Positions 16,583 to 26,406 of a stretch of DNA of 58,184 nucleotides are shown here, piece by piece. Numbering within the stretch: position 1 is the first letter of the stretch; each line of letters starts with the position of its first letter. Under the pieces are notes generated by a model. The model was not told the DNA's origin, ran no database searches, and saw nothing but the letters and a program-made list of their open reading frames with translations. Source of the stretch: Clostridia bacterium (lineage in GTDB: Bacteria; Bacillota; Clostridia; Oscillospirales; Acutalibacteraceae); NCBI GenBank assembly GCA_900766585.1, contig CAAFVV010000019.1:1-58184 (forward strand), given 5' to 3'. A program made the position numbers and the translations under genes.

Positions 16583-17845
16583 GTGGAGGAATTATATATC
16601 GAAGGCGGCCATCGGCTTGAGGGAACCGTGCGCATACACGGGGCGAAAAACAGCGTGCTGCCGCTTCTGGCGGCGATGACGCTGATCGACGAGCCGGTGA
16701 CACTGGAGAATTGCCCGCAGCTGTCGGATGTGCGGGCGACGCTGTCCATTTTGCATGTGCTCGGCTGCCGCGCCGGGCAGGAGGGCGGGATCATCTGCGG
16801 GGGTGGGCATCCGACGAACGCGCACATTGCCGACGAGCTTATGCGGCAGATGCGCTCCTCCATTATCTTTTTGGGACCGCTTTTAGCTGTCTGCGGCAGA
16901 GCAGAGGTGTCACTGCCCGGCGGCTGTGAGCTGGGGCCGAGGCCGATCGACTGGCATCTTCAGGCGCTGCGCCGCATGGGCGCGGAGATCGAGGAGAGTG
17001 GCGGACGGGTGGCTGCCCGCGCGCCGCAGGGGCTGACGGGCTGTGAGATCTCGCTGATCTTTCCGAGCGTCGGCGCGACCGAGAACATATTGCTCGCCGC
17101 AGTGACAGCAAAGGGATGCACAACGATAGTCAATGCGGCGCGCGAGCCGGAGATCGCCGATCTGTGCCGCTTTCTGACTGCCTGCGGGGCAAGGATCGAG
17201 GGCATCGGCGGCGGCACGCTGGTCATAACCGGCGTACCGCGGCTGCACGGCTGCCGGTATGCTGTGATGCCCGATCGCATGGAGGCGGTAACCTATGCAC
17301 TGGCGGCTGCCGTGACCGGCGGCACGCTCTGCTTAGACGGCGCAGATCCCGCCTGCCTGCGGGCGGCGCTGACGGTGCTCGGCGAGATGGGCTGCGTGCT
17401 GTGTGAAGAGCCGCAGCGGCTGACCGTGTGCGCGCCCTGCCGCCTTGTGCGGGCGCGGCAGATCCGGTCGATGCCGTATCCCGGCTTCCCGACCGATGCG
17501 ATGGCGCCGTTTACGGCGGCAGCCTGCGTGGCGGAGGGGACGTCGCTTTTGGTGGAGACGGTGTTTGAAAACCGCTTCCGCCATGTGGATGAGCTGCGGC
17601 GCATGGGGGCAAAAATCAAGGTGGACGGCCGCGTGGCCGTGGTCGAGGGCGGCACGCTCTGCGGTGCGGCGGTACGCTGTACCGACCTGCGCGGCGGCGC
17701 AGCGCTCGTGCTGGCGGCGCTGGCGGCGGAGGGCACTTCGACGGTCGGCGCGCTGCAGCATCTGGAGCGCGGCTATCCCGACTGGGAGCGGCAGCTTGCC
17801 GCCGTGGGTGCCAAACTTACGCGGCGGGCGAAAGAAAACGGATAA
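16583..17845 (+). CDS. murA: UDP-N-acetylglucosamine 1-carboxyvinyltransferase MurA
   Basis: A 420-residue enolpyruvyl transferase, the first committed step of peptidoglycan synthesis and the fosfomycin target. With GTG at 16583 the key residues fall at Lys22-Asn23 (GAKNS) and Cys115 (SLPGGCELGPRP), the same numbers as in the E. coli enzyme, which supports this start over the GTG at 16574; the AAAGG SD is 9 bases upstream. Cys115 is retained, so fosfomycin sensitivity at the target is expected. The two-domain inside-out barrel length is normal. Confidence 0.96.
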   Translation: MEELYIEGGHRLEGTVRIHGAKNSVLPLLAAMTLIDEPVTLENCPQLSDVRATLSILHVLGCRAGQEGGIICGGGHPTNAHIADELMRQMRSSIIFLGPLLAVCGRAEVSLPGGCELGPRPIDWHLQALRRMGAEIEESGGRVAARAPQGLTGCEISLIFPSVGATENILLAAVTAKGCTTIVNAAREPEIADLCRFLTACGARIEGIGGGTLVITGVPRLHGCRYAVMPDRMEAVTYALAAAVTGGTLCLDGADPACLRAALTVLGEMGCVLCEEPQRLTVCAPCRLVRARQIRSMPYPGFPTDAMAPFTAAACVAEGTSLLVETVFENRFRHVDELRRMGAKIKVDGRVAVVEGGTLCGAAVRCTDLRGGAALVLAALAAEGTSTVGALQHLERGYPDWERQLAAVGAKLTRRAKENG

Positions 17846-17867
17846 AAACAGAAAGGAACCCGACGGG

Positions 17868-18716
17868 ATGAAAGAACAGGAGCTGAAAAGGAAAAAGCCG
17901 TCCTACCGCGCGGATGCGGTCAAGGTGATACTGATATTGCTGACCGCTATCGCGGTTTTAGCTGCCGGAAGCTGGTTTTTGTGGACGGCTGTGCCTGACG
18001 GCGGCGGACAGTCGCAGAAGTCTCCGTTTCTTTCCGTAAAAGCGATCGAGGTGGAGGGCGAGACGCGCTACGACAAGGCGCAGATCATCGAAGCGAGCGG
18101 TCTGTTTGTCGGTCAGAGCCTGCTTGCGGTCAATAAGGTACAGGCATATGAGCGCATCGCCGCCGCGTTCCCGTATATCGAGTCGATGGAGATTCAAAAC
18201 CGTACGGTGGACACGGTCTGCATCACCGTCCGCGAGGCGACGGCGGCGGGCGCGGTATATTTTGACGGCGGGTGGCTTGTGGTGAGCGCCGCCGGAAAAG
18301 GGCTGGAAAAGCTGCCTCTTTCCTCTGATCGCCCGCCGCGCCTGCGGTATATCAAGGGTGCCGTGCTGCGCGAGGATGCCGGTGTCGGAAAGGCGTCGCT
18401 CGACGAGCGCAGCCTCGCGGTCATCCGCACGCTGACAGATGGGTTTTCCCGCTACGGCTTTGACGAGGTGTCGGAAATTGACCTGTCCGATCTGACGGAT
18501 ATCACGTTCCTGATGGAGGGTGCGCTGCGCGTCAAGCTCGGCTCGGACGGCAATCTCGAGCAGGAGCTTGAGGTGCTGTCTACTACGATCCCGAAGCTCA
18601 AAAACACCTACGGCAGCAAGCTGCGCGGTATTGTCGATGCCAGCTCCTATTCGCGTGAGGGCGCGACGGCGCGTGTGGTCTACACGCCGCAGGAGGTGGC
18701 GGAGGGGAATTTCTGA
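17868..18716 (+). CDS. ftsQ: Division protein FtsQ/DivIB
   Basis: A 282-residue bitopic protein: short basic cytoplasmic tail, one membrane helix at about 19-40, then an extracytoplasmic POTRA domain (about 55-125, starting FLSVKAIEVEG) and a FtsQ-type beta domain. It should act in the FtsQLB/DivIB complex that licenses septal synthesis. The start at 17868 follows AAAGGA and lies 22 bases after murA; the frame stays open upstream across murA, which is not coding there. Overall identity is weak, as is normal for this family, so order and architecture carry the call. Confidence 0.88.
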   Translation: MKEQELKRKKPSYRADAVKVILILLTAIAVLAAGSWFLWTAVPDGGGQSQKSPFLSVKAIEVEGETRYDKAQIIEASGLFVGQSLLAVNKVQAYERIAAAFPYIESMEIQNRTVDTVCITVREATAAGAVYFDGGWLVVSAAGKGLEKLPLSSDRPPRLRYIKGAVLREDAGVGKASLDERSLAVIRTLTDGFSRYGFDEVSEIDLSDLTDITFLMEGALRVKLGSDGNLEQELEVLSTTIPKLKNTYGSKLRGIVDASSYSREGATARVVYTPQEVAEGNF

Positions 18717-18776
18717 GATCCGTCGTGAGACGAACCGGAAAAATTTCGGTTTTTCCCAAAAAAGCCCCCGCTTTGC

Positions 18777-18805
18777 TTGCATTCGCGCAAAAGCTATGTT
18801 AAAAT
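18777..18805 (+). promoter_or_regulatory. Internal promoter of ftsZ
   Basis: TTGCAT (18777-18782), 17 bases, TAAAAT (18800-18805) with TGT before the -10. It lies in the 160-base gap between ftsQ and ftsZ and would let FtsZ be made independently of the upstream cluster. A weak AACCG/CGGTT hairpin with a short T-run sits about 30 bases before it. Confidence 0.7.
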
Positions 18806-18876
18806 AAAGATATACACCGGATTTCGACAAAAAGACGACACCGTTTTTAAGAATAGAACTGGCGGGAGGACGTAAA

Positions 18877-20001
<1,125 letters not shown>

Positions 20002-20010
20002 TATGCGGTG

Positions 20011-20056
20011 GATTGCCGCCGGAACAGGATGATCCCGTTCCGGCGGCATCTTTTTT
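20011..20056 (+). terminator. Terminator after ftsZ
   Basis: TGCCGCCGGAAC (20014-20025) pairs with GTTCCGGCGGCA (20037-20048), extended by GA/TC around one bulge, and six T follow. It closes the dcw cluster. Confidence 0.95.
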
Positions 20057-20109
20057 GCCGAAAAAGGGAAAATTTTACGGCTTGTTCATAAGATTATCGG
20101 GTCAAAAAC

Positions 20110-20138
20110 TTGCCTAACGGGGGAGAATATGCTATACT
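20110..20138 (+). promoter_or_regulatory. Promoter of ruvCAB
   Basis: TTGCCT (20110-20115), 17 bases, TATACT (20133-20138), with TGC before the -10. Transcription should begin near 20145, which bounds where ruvC translation can start. Confidence 0.75.
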
Positions 20139-20174
20139 GTATCGGATAGTACAAAAGAAAGGGAGACGGACGCT

Positions 20175-20696
20175 ATCGTTATTTTGGGGATCGACCCCGG
20201 CTACGCCATTGTCGGCTGGGGCTTGGTGGAATATATGCGCGGTCGTTTCCGTCCGCTTTGCTTCGGCGCCATCACCACGCCGGCGGAAATGCCCTTTCCG
20301 CAGCGGCTCGACGGCATCTACCGCGAGCTGACGGCGCTGCTTGTCCGGCATCGGCCGGATACGATGGCGGTGGAAAAGCTCTATTTCAAAAACAACCAAA
20401 AGACCGCCATCGACGTGGCGCAGGCGCGCGGTATTGTCGTGCTGGCGGCGTATCAGCAGAATGTGCCGCTGTTTGAGTACACACCGCTTCAGGTGAAAAG
20501 TGCCGTGACCGGCTTCGGCCGCGCGGAAAAGCCGCAGGTGATGGAGATGACCCGCCGCCTGCTGGGGCTGAAGGAGGTGCCGCGTCCCGACGATACGGCG
20601 GATGCGCTTGCCATCGCCATCTGCCACGGGCAGATGGGCGGCACGGCGCTCAAACGGCAGCTTATGCCGAAAACGGCAGGAGGGAACGACAGATGA
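20175..20696 (+). CDS. ruvC: Holliday junction resolvase RuvC (probable AUC start)
   Basis: A resolvase of about 173 residues that cleaves Holliday junctions with RuvAB. The catalytic strand ILGIDPG and later acidic residues in AVEKLYF and DDTADALAIA are present. No ATG, GTG or TTG is in frame between the promoter and the TTG at 20184. That TTG is 18 bases from the SD (GGGAG, 20161-20165) and would cut into the first beta strand. ATC at 20175 is 9 bases from the SD and would restore the usual beginning (M-V-I-L-G-I-D). A TTG start at 20184 remains possible. The stop overlaps ruvA by four bases. Confidence 0.93.
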   Translation: MVILGIDPGYAIVGWGLVEYMRGRFRPLCFGAITTPAEMPFPQRLDGIYRELTALLVRHRPDTMAVEKLYFKNNQKTAIDVAQARGIVVLAAYQQNVPLFEYTPLQVKSAVTGFGRAEKPQVMEMTRRLLGLKEVPRPDDTADALAIAICHGQMGGTALKRQLMPKTAGGNDR

Positions 20697-21301
20697 TCTA
20701 CAGTGTACGGGGAACGCTGACGGCGGCGGGGCCGCGGTTTGCCGTCGTGGAGTGCGGCGGTGTCGGGTTTGACTGCCAGATCACGGGGCACACTGCCCGC
20801 CAGCTTCCGGCGTTGGGCAGCGAGGTAATGCTGTTCACCTTTATGAACGTCCGTGAGGACGCGATTGAGCTGTTTGGCTTTGCCGACCGGGCGGAGCTGG
20901 GCTGTTTCCGTCAACTGACCGCCATCACCGGCGTGGGACCGAAGGCGGCGGCGGCAATACTGTCGGAGTTTTCCCCCGAAAAGGTGGCGCTGGCGGTCGC
21001 GGGCGGCGACTATAAGTCATTGACGCGGGCGCAGGGCGTCGGGCCGAAGCTCGCCCAGCGTATCGTGCTGGAAATGAAGGATAAGGTCAAGGCACTTGCG
21101 CCACTAGGCGGCATGGAAATGCCGGCACCGGCGGACGGCGTCCGCTCGGCGGCGGGCAATGCCGCCGAAGCGGTCAGCGCGCTTTCCATGCTTGGTTTTT
21201 CCGCCGGGGAGGCATCGGCTGCCGTCGGCAGGCTCGACAGTGATCTTCCTGTGGAGGAGCTTGTGCGGCAGGCGCTCAAGGGGCTTGCCAAACGCGGCTG
21301 A
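20693..21301 (+). CDS. ruvA: Holliday junction branch-migration protein RuvA
   Basis: A 202-residue junction-binding protein that forms the tetramer on which the RuvB motors act. The N-terminal OB fold begins MIYSVRGTL; two helix-hairpin-helix segments follow (LTAITGVGPKAAAAIL and AQGVGPKLAQRIVLE), and domain III, which contacts RuvB, is at the C-terminus (EAVSALSMLGFS). Length is normal. Coupled to ruvC by an ATGA overlap and 20 bases before ruvB. Confidence 0.97.
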   Translation: MIYSVRGTLTAAGPRFAVVECGGVGFDCQITGHTARQLPALGSEVMLFTFMNVREDAIELFGFADRAELGCFRQLTAITGVGPKAAAAILSEFSPEKVALAVAGGDYKSLTRAQGVGPKLAQRIVLEMKDKVKALAPLGGMEMPAPADGVRSAAGNAAEAVSALSMLGFSAGEASAAVGRLDSDLPVEELVRQALKGLAKRG

Positions 21302-21321
21302 AAAAGAGGGGGTGAGACACC

Positions 21322-22380
21322 ATGGAGCAGGAGACCGACTACGAAAACCGTATTGTATCCACGGAGTATATTCCGGAGGATGAGGGGGATAACCCGCTGC
21401 GTCCGCGTACGCTGGCGGATTATATCGGGCAGGAAAAGGTGAAGGAAAACCTTTCGATTTATATCCGTGCCGCCAAGCAGCGCGGAGAGGCGCTCGACCA
21501 TGTGCTGCTCTATGGACCTCCCGGACTCGGCAAGACGACGCTGTCGGCGATTATCGCCAACGAGCTGGGCGTGAATTTCCGCATCACGTCCGGCCCCGCC
21601 ATGGAGCGCCCGGGCGATCTCGCGGCGCTGCTGACCAATCTGGAGCCGGATGATGTGCTGTTCATCGACGAGATCCACCGTCTGCCGCGCACGGTCGAGG
21701 AGATTCTCTATCCCGCGATGGAGGATTTTGCCATCGACATTGTCAACGGCAAGGGGCAGGGCGCGTCGTCGATCCATCTGCCGCTGCCGCATTTCACGCT
21801 GATCGGCGCGACGACGCGGGCGGGACAGCTTTCCGCGCCGCTTCGGGACCGCTTCGGCGTCATTGCGCGGCTGGAGCTGTATACGCCGGAGGAGCTGGGG
21901 CTGATCGTGTCGCGCAGCGCGCGCATCCTCTCCATCGCCTGCGACGAGGAGGGGGCGCTGGAGATCGCCTCCCGCAGCCGCGGTACGCCGCGTATCGCGA
22001 ACCGGCTGCTGAAACGGGTGCGCGATTTTGCGCAGGTGATGAACGACGGCGTGATCGATCTTCCGACGGCGCGAAAGGCGCTCGACCGGATGGAGATCGA
22101 CGAATTGGGATTGGATATGGTGGATCGCCGGATGCTGCTCGCCATGATCCGGCACTATAACGGCGGCCCCGTGGGGCTGGATACGCTCGCTGCGGCGATC
22201 GGCGAGGAATCCGTGACGATCGAGGATGTATATGAGCCGTATCTGATGCAGATCGGCTTTTTGTCCCGCACGCCCCGCGGGCGTGTGGTGCTCCCGGCGG
22301 GCTATCTCCATCTGGGATTGCCCGTCCCCGGCCAGATGCCACCTGCTGCGCAGCAGATGACATTCGGCGACGAGACATAA
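21322..22380 (+). CDS. ruvB: Holliday junction branch-migration ATPase RuvB
   Basis: A 352-residue AAA+ motor. RPRTLADYIGQ leads into Walker A GPPGLGKTT (65-73), Walker B LFIDEIHRL, sensor GATTRAG and the arginine-finger region APLRDRFG; the C-terminal winged helix contains FLSRTPRGRV. All ATPase motifs are intact. Third gene of ruvCAB; glmM follows after 46 bases. Confidence 0.98.
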   Translation: MEQETDYENRIVSTEYIPEDEGDNPLRPRTLADYIGQEKVKENLSIYIRAAKQRGEALDHVLLYGPPGLGKTTLSAIIANELGVNFRITSGPAMERPGDLAALLTNLEPDDVLFIDEIHRLPRTVEEILYPAMEDFAIDIVNGKGQGASSIHLPLPHFTLIGATTRAGQLSAPLRDRFGVIARLELYTPEELGLIVSRSARILSIACDEEGALEIASRSRGTPRIANRLLKRVRDFAQVMNDGVIDLPTARKALDRMEIDELGLDMVDRRMLLAMIRHYNGGPVGLDTLAAAIGEESVTIEDVYEPYLMQIGFLSRTPRGRVVLPAGYLHLGLPVPGQMPPAAQQMTFGDET

Positions 22381-22426
22381 ATTCGGCGACGGCGGCACAG
22401 CCGCAGAAAGGATATTGGGTAACGGT

Positions 22427-23785
22427 ATGGGCAGATTATTCGGAACCGACGGCGCGCGCGGCGTGGCCAATACGGAGCTGACCTGTGAAACGGCGATGGC
22501 TATCGGCCGCGCGGCGGCAATGGTGCTGACCGAGGTGGGCAACAAGCGCCCGCAGGTCGTGATCGGCAAGGACACACGCGCTTCCTCGGATATGCTGGAG
22601 GCGGCGCTGACAGCGGGACTTTGCTCCGTCGGCGCGGATGTGATCCCGCTCGGCGTGCTGCCCACGCCTGCGGTAGCATTTCTGGTGAAAAAATACGGTG
22701 CGGACGCGGGCGTGATGATCTCCGCCTCCCACAACCCTTGTGAGTATAACGGCATCAAGCTGTTCAACGGCGAGGGCTACAAGCTGCCGGACGCGCTGGA
22801 GGAGGAAATGGAAGCCATCATCCTCGACGGGAGCAGAATACCGCCCGCTCCCGTCGGCGGCGGAGTTGGCCATGTGGTGCGCTCCGTCCGCGGAGCGGAG
22901 GACTATATCACCCATCTGCTTTCCTGCGTGGAGGGCAGCCTGACCGGCATGAAGCTTGCGATCGACTGCGCCAACGGGTCGGCATCGGTGACGGCGCGCC
23001 GCCTGTTTGAGGCGCTCGGCGCGGAATGTGTAATGCTCAGCGATACGCCGGACGGCGTGAACATCAACGACCGCTGCGGCTCGACGCATATGGAGGCGCT
23101 GACGGAATATGTCAAGACCCACAAGGTGTTTGCGGGTATTGCCTTCGACGGCGACGCCGACCGCTGCCTTGCCGTGGACGAACAGGGCAACCTGATCGAC
23201 GGCGACCGCATTATTGCGGCGCTGGCGCTGCATATGAAGAAGCAGGGCATCCTTGAAAAGGATACCGCCGTCGTGACGGTGATGTCCAATCTGGGCTTTC
23301 TGCGCTGCTGCGAGCAAAACGGCATCACGCCCGTGACGACAAAGGTCGGCGACCGCTATGTGCTGGAGGAGATGCTGCGCGAGGGCTATGTGCTCGGCGG
23401 CGAGCAGTCGGGGCATATCATCGACCTGCGCCATGCGACGACCGGCGACGGTCAGCTGTCGGCGCTGAATCTGCTGCTCGCCTGCCGGAACGAGGGCAAA
23501 AAGCTCTCGGCGTTTACCGGTGTGATGGAGCGGTATCCGCAGGTGACGATCAACGTGCGGGCGGACGCCGCGCAGAAAGCGGCGTTTGAGCGGAATGAAC
23601 CGCTGTGGAACGACATCCATGCGGCGGACGAATCGCTTGGGCGGGACGGCCGCGTGCTTGTGCGGGTATCTGGCACAGAGCCGGTCATCCGCATTATGGT
23701 CGAGGGTAAGGAATTCGACCAGATCAACCGGCTCGCGGTGTGTCTCGGCGAGCAGATCAAGGCGTCGCTTCCGGCGGCGGAATAA
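22427..23785 (+). CDS. glmM: Phosphoglucosamine mutase GlmM
   Basis: A 452-residue enzyme converting glucosamine-6-phosphate to glucosamine-1-phosphate on the way to UDP-GlcNAc. MGRLFGTDGARG at the N-terminus fixes the ATG at 22427; an in-frame TTG at 22415 is only two bases from the AGAAAGGA SD. The phospho-serine loop ISASHNP has its active serine at 101, the metal loop DGDADR is present, and the sugar-binding GEQSGH and phosphate-binding VRVSGTEPVIR loops are near the C-terminus. Its product feeds MurA and MurG of the same window. Confidence 0.97.
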   Translation: MGRLFGTDGARGVANTELTCETAMAIGRAAAMVLTEVGNKRPQVVIGKDTRASSDMLEAALTAGLCSVGADVIPLGVLPTPAVAFLVKKYGADAGVMISASHNPCEYNGIKLFNGEGYKLPDALEEEMEAIILDGSRIPPAPVGGGVGHVVRSVRGAEDYITHLLSCVEGSLTGMKLAIDCANGSASVTARRLFEALGAECVMLSDTPDGVNINDRCGSTHMEALTEYVKTHKVFAGIAFDGDADRCLAVDEQGNLIDGDRIIAALALHMKKQGILEKDTAVVTVMSNLGFLRCCEQNGITPVTTKVGDRYVLEEMLREGYVLGGEQSGHIIDLRHATTGDGQLSALNLLLACRNEGKKLSAFTGVMERYPQVTINVRADAAQKAAFERNEPLWNDIHAADESLGRDGRVLVRVSGTEPVIRIMVEGKEFDQINRLAVCLGEQIKASLPAAE

Positions 23786-23797
23786 GGGCGGCGGCAT

Positions 23798-24667
23798 ATG
23801 AGAGCGGCAGACAATTGGAAGGATTATGAGCTTTTGGATGCCTCCTCCGGCGAGCGTCTGGAGCGGTGGGGCGATATCCTGCTGGTCCGTCCGGATCCGC
23901 AGGTGCTGTGGCGCACGCCGCGCACCCATCCCGGCTGGAGCAGGGCACATGCCCGCTACAGCCGGTCGCATACCGGCGGCGGACACTGGGAACAGGCGCG
24001 GGCGCTGCCGGAGAGCTGGCAGATCACCTACGGCGCGCTGACATTCCGGCTCAAGCCGATGGGGTTTAAGCACACTGGTCTGTTCCCGGAGCAGGCGGTA
24101 AACTGGGATCTGCTCGGGGCAAAGATCCGCGCCGCCGGCCGCCCGATACGGGCGCTGAATCTGTTTGGCTATACCGGCGCGGCAACGCTCGCCTGTGCGG
24201 CGGCGGGGGCAAGCGTGACGCATGTGGACGCGTCAAAGGGCATGGTCGCCTGGGGACGCGAAAACGCGGCGGCATCGGGGCTGTCCGACCGTCCCGTTCG
24301 CTGGCTTGTGGATGACTGTGGAAAATTCGTGCTGCGGGAACAGCGGCGCGGCAATACCTATGACGTGATATTGATGGATCCTCCGTCCTACGGCCGCGGG
24401 CCGGGGGGCGAGGTGTGGAAGCTCGAGGATCAGATCTACGATCTGGTCGGCGAATGTGTCAGGCTCCTGTCCGACCGCCCGCTGTGCTTCCTCATCAATT
24501 CCTACACCACCGGGCTTTCGCCGTCGGTGATGCAGTATATTCTGGCTTCGCAGATGCCTGCCCGCTGCACGGGAACGGTATCGGCGGACGAGATCGGCTT
24601 GCCGGTGACGGCGAGCGGGCTGACGCTCCCGTGCGGTGCGACAGCGCTTTGGACGGAAGGCAAATGA
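23798..24667 (+). CDS. Class I SAM-dependent methyltransferase (RlmI/RlmK-like)
   Basis: A 289-residue protein with a Rossmann methyltransferase core: motif I LNLFGYTGAATL, an acidic residue in VTHVDASKGMV, and motif IV DPPSYGRG, the arrangement of the YccW/RlmI 23S rRNA methyltransferase group. Unlike RlmI it has no N-terminal PUA domain; about 110 residues of other sequence precede the core. The target is therefore uncertain, most likely rRNA. It follows glmM by 12 bases and lies 21 bases before ecfA1. Confidence 0.85.
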   Translation: MRAADNWKDYELLDASSGERLERWGDILLVRPDPQVLWRTPRTHPGWSRAHARYSRSHTGGGHWEQARALPESWQITYGALTFRLKPMGFKHTGLFPEQAVNWDLLGAKIRAAGRPIRALNLFGYTGAATLACAAAGASVTHVDASKGMVAWGRENAAASGLSDRPVRWLVDDCGKFVLREQRRGNTYDVILMDPPSYGRGPGGEVWKLEDQIYDLVGECVRLLSDRPLCFLINSYTTGLSPSVMQYILASQMPARCTGTVSADEIGLPVTASGLTLPCGATALWTEGK

Positions 24668-24688
24668 TCGGGAGGCTTCAGATTCCGG

Positions 24689-25537
24689 ATGGATATGCTT
24701 CGCGCGGAAAAGATCCGCTTTGACTATGAATATGAGGGCGAACCTGCCGTGACCGTGCTGAACGGGCTGGATCTCGCGGTGGAAAAGGGCAGCTTTACGG
24801 TGATTTTGGGTCACAACGGCTGCGGAAAGTCCACGCTTGCCAAGCTGTTCAACGCGATCCGCCTGCCGACCGGCGGGCGGATGCTCGTGCGGGATCTGGA
24901 TACGGCGGACGAGAACAACACGCTCACGGTACGGCGCACGGTGGGACTTGTGCTGCAGGATCCCGACAACCAGCTCGTCTCCACTATCGTGGAGGAGGAT
25001 GTGGCGTTCGGGCCGGAAAATCTCGGTGTACCGCCCGAGGAGATCGCCCGCCGCGTGACGGATGCGCTTGCCGCCGTCGGCATGGAGGAATACCGCCATC
25101 ACGCGCCTCACAAGCTGTCGGGCGGACAAAAGCAGCGGATCGCCATTGCAGGAATACTCGCCATGCAGCCGGAGTGCATCGTGCTCGACGAGCCGACCGC
25201 CATGCTTGATCCGCAGGGGCGCCGCGAGGTGATGGAGACGATCCGCCGCCTAAACCGCGAACAGGGCATGACCGTGGTGCTGATCACCCACTATATGGAC
25301 GAGGCGGCGCAGGCGGATCGCGTGGTCGTGATGGACGAGGGACGCATACTGCGCGACGGTACGCCGCGGGAAATTTTTGCGCAGGTGGAGCTTCTGCGCT
25401 CCGTGGCGCTGGATGTGCCGCAGCCGACCGAGCTTTGCTGCGCGCTGGCGGATGCGGGCGTGCCGATCCGCCGGGACGCGCTGACGCCGGAGGAATGTGC
25501 CGAGGCCATTTTACAGGCGGCGGGGGTGAGCGTATGA
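24689..25537 (+). CDS. ecfA1: Energy-coupling factor transporter ATPase EcfA1
   Basis: A 282-residue ABC ATPase of the shared ECF vitamin/metal importer. Walker A GHNGCGKS (41-48), Q-loop QDPDNQ, signature LSGGQ, Walker B CIVLDEPTAML and the switch histidine (LITHYMD) are all present. ECF S-components, which set the substrate, are not in the window. ATG at 24689 follows GGGAGG; a second ATG two codons on is possible. The stop overlaps the ecfA2 start by four bases. Confidence 0.94.
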   Translation: MDMLRAEKIRFDYEYEGEPAVTVLNGLDLAVEKGSFTVILGHNGCGKSTLAKLFNAIRLPTGGRMLVRDLDTADENNTLTVRRTVGLVLQDPDNQLVSTIVEEDVAFGPENLGVPPEEIARRVTDALAAVGMEEYRHHAPHKLSGGQKQRIAIAGILAMQPECIVLDEPTAMLDPQGRREVMETIRRLNREQGMTVVLITHYMDEAAQADRVVVMDEGRILRDGTPREIFAQVELLRSVALDVPQPTELCCALADAGVPIRRDALTPEECAEAILQAAGVSV

Positions 25538-26406
25538 GCGTGCTTGAGGTGCAGAACCTGACCTATGTGTACTCGCCCCGCACGCCGTATGAGAAAACGG
25601 CGCTGAATGACGTGTCGTTTGCGGTGGAGGCGGGCGACCTTCTGGGCATCATCGGCCACACAGGCTCCGGAAAATCCACGCTGGTGCAGCATTTAAACGG
25701 CCTTTTGCGCCCCGCCTCCGGACGGGTGCTGCTCGACGGCCGCGATATCTGGGAGGAGCCGAAAAAGATCCGCGAGGTGCGGTTTCGCGTCGGCATGGTG
25801 TTCCAGTATCCGGAGCATCAGCTGTTTGAGGAGACGGTGTATAAGGATATCGCTTTCGGCCCGAAAAATCAGGGGCTGTCGGACGCAGAGATCGACGCAC
25901 GCGTAAAAACGGCGGCAGAGGCGGTCGAGCTCAGGGCTGAGCTGCTTGACCGCTCGCCGTTTGAGCTGTCGGGCGGGCAGAAGCGGCGTGCCGCTATCGC
26001 CGGTGTGATGGCGATGGCGCCGGAGGTGCTGATCCTCGACGAGCCGACCGCGGGGCTTGATCCGCGCGGGCGCGACCGCATCCTGCGGCTGATCCGCCGC
26101 TATCGCGACCAGAACGGTACGACCGTGCTTTTGGTGTCCCACAGCATGGAGGATATCGCGCGCACGGCCGACCGCGTGCTCGTCATGAGCGGCGGCAAGG
26201 CGGCGTTTTATGAGCCGACCGCGTCGGTGTTTTCTCATGCGGCGGAGCTTGAGGCCATCGGGCTGACCGTTCCGGCGGTGACGCGGGTGTTTATGGAGCT
26301 GCGCCGCCGCGGGATGGACGTGGGCGAAAACGTGTACACGGTCGAACAGGCGGTCGAACGCCTGCTCCCGATCCTAAAGAAAGGGGGCGGCGCGGATGCT
26401 CGCTGA
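25534..26406 (+). CDS. ecfA2: Energy-coupling factor transporter ATPase EcfA2
   Basis: A 290-residue partner ATPase, with Walker A GHTGSGKS, Q-loop QYPEHQLFEETV, signature LSGGQ, Walker B VLILDEPTAGLDP and the switch histidine (LLVSHSME). The QYPEHQLFEE stretch is characteristic of EcfA2 rather than EcfA1. The ATG at 25534 overlaps the ecfA1 stop, and its own end overlaps ecfT by 11 bases, so A1, A2 and T are a single translationally coupled unit. Confidence 0.95.
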   Translation: MSVLEVQNLTYVYSPRTPYEKTALNDVSFAVEAGDLLGIIGHTGSGKSTLVQHLNGLLRPASGRVLLDGRDIWEEPKKIREVRFRVGMVFQYPEHQLFEETVYKDIAFGPKNQGLSDAEIDARVKTAAEAVELRAELLDRSPFELSGGQKRRAAIAGVMAMAPEVLILDEPTAGLDPRGRDRILRLIRRYRDQNGTTVLLVSHSMEDIARTADRVLVMSGGKAAFYEPTASVFSHAAELEAIGLTVPAVTRVFMELRRRGMDVGENVYTVEQAVERLLPILKKGGGADAR

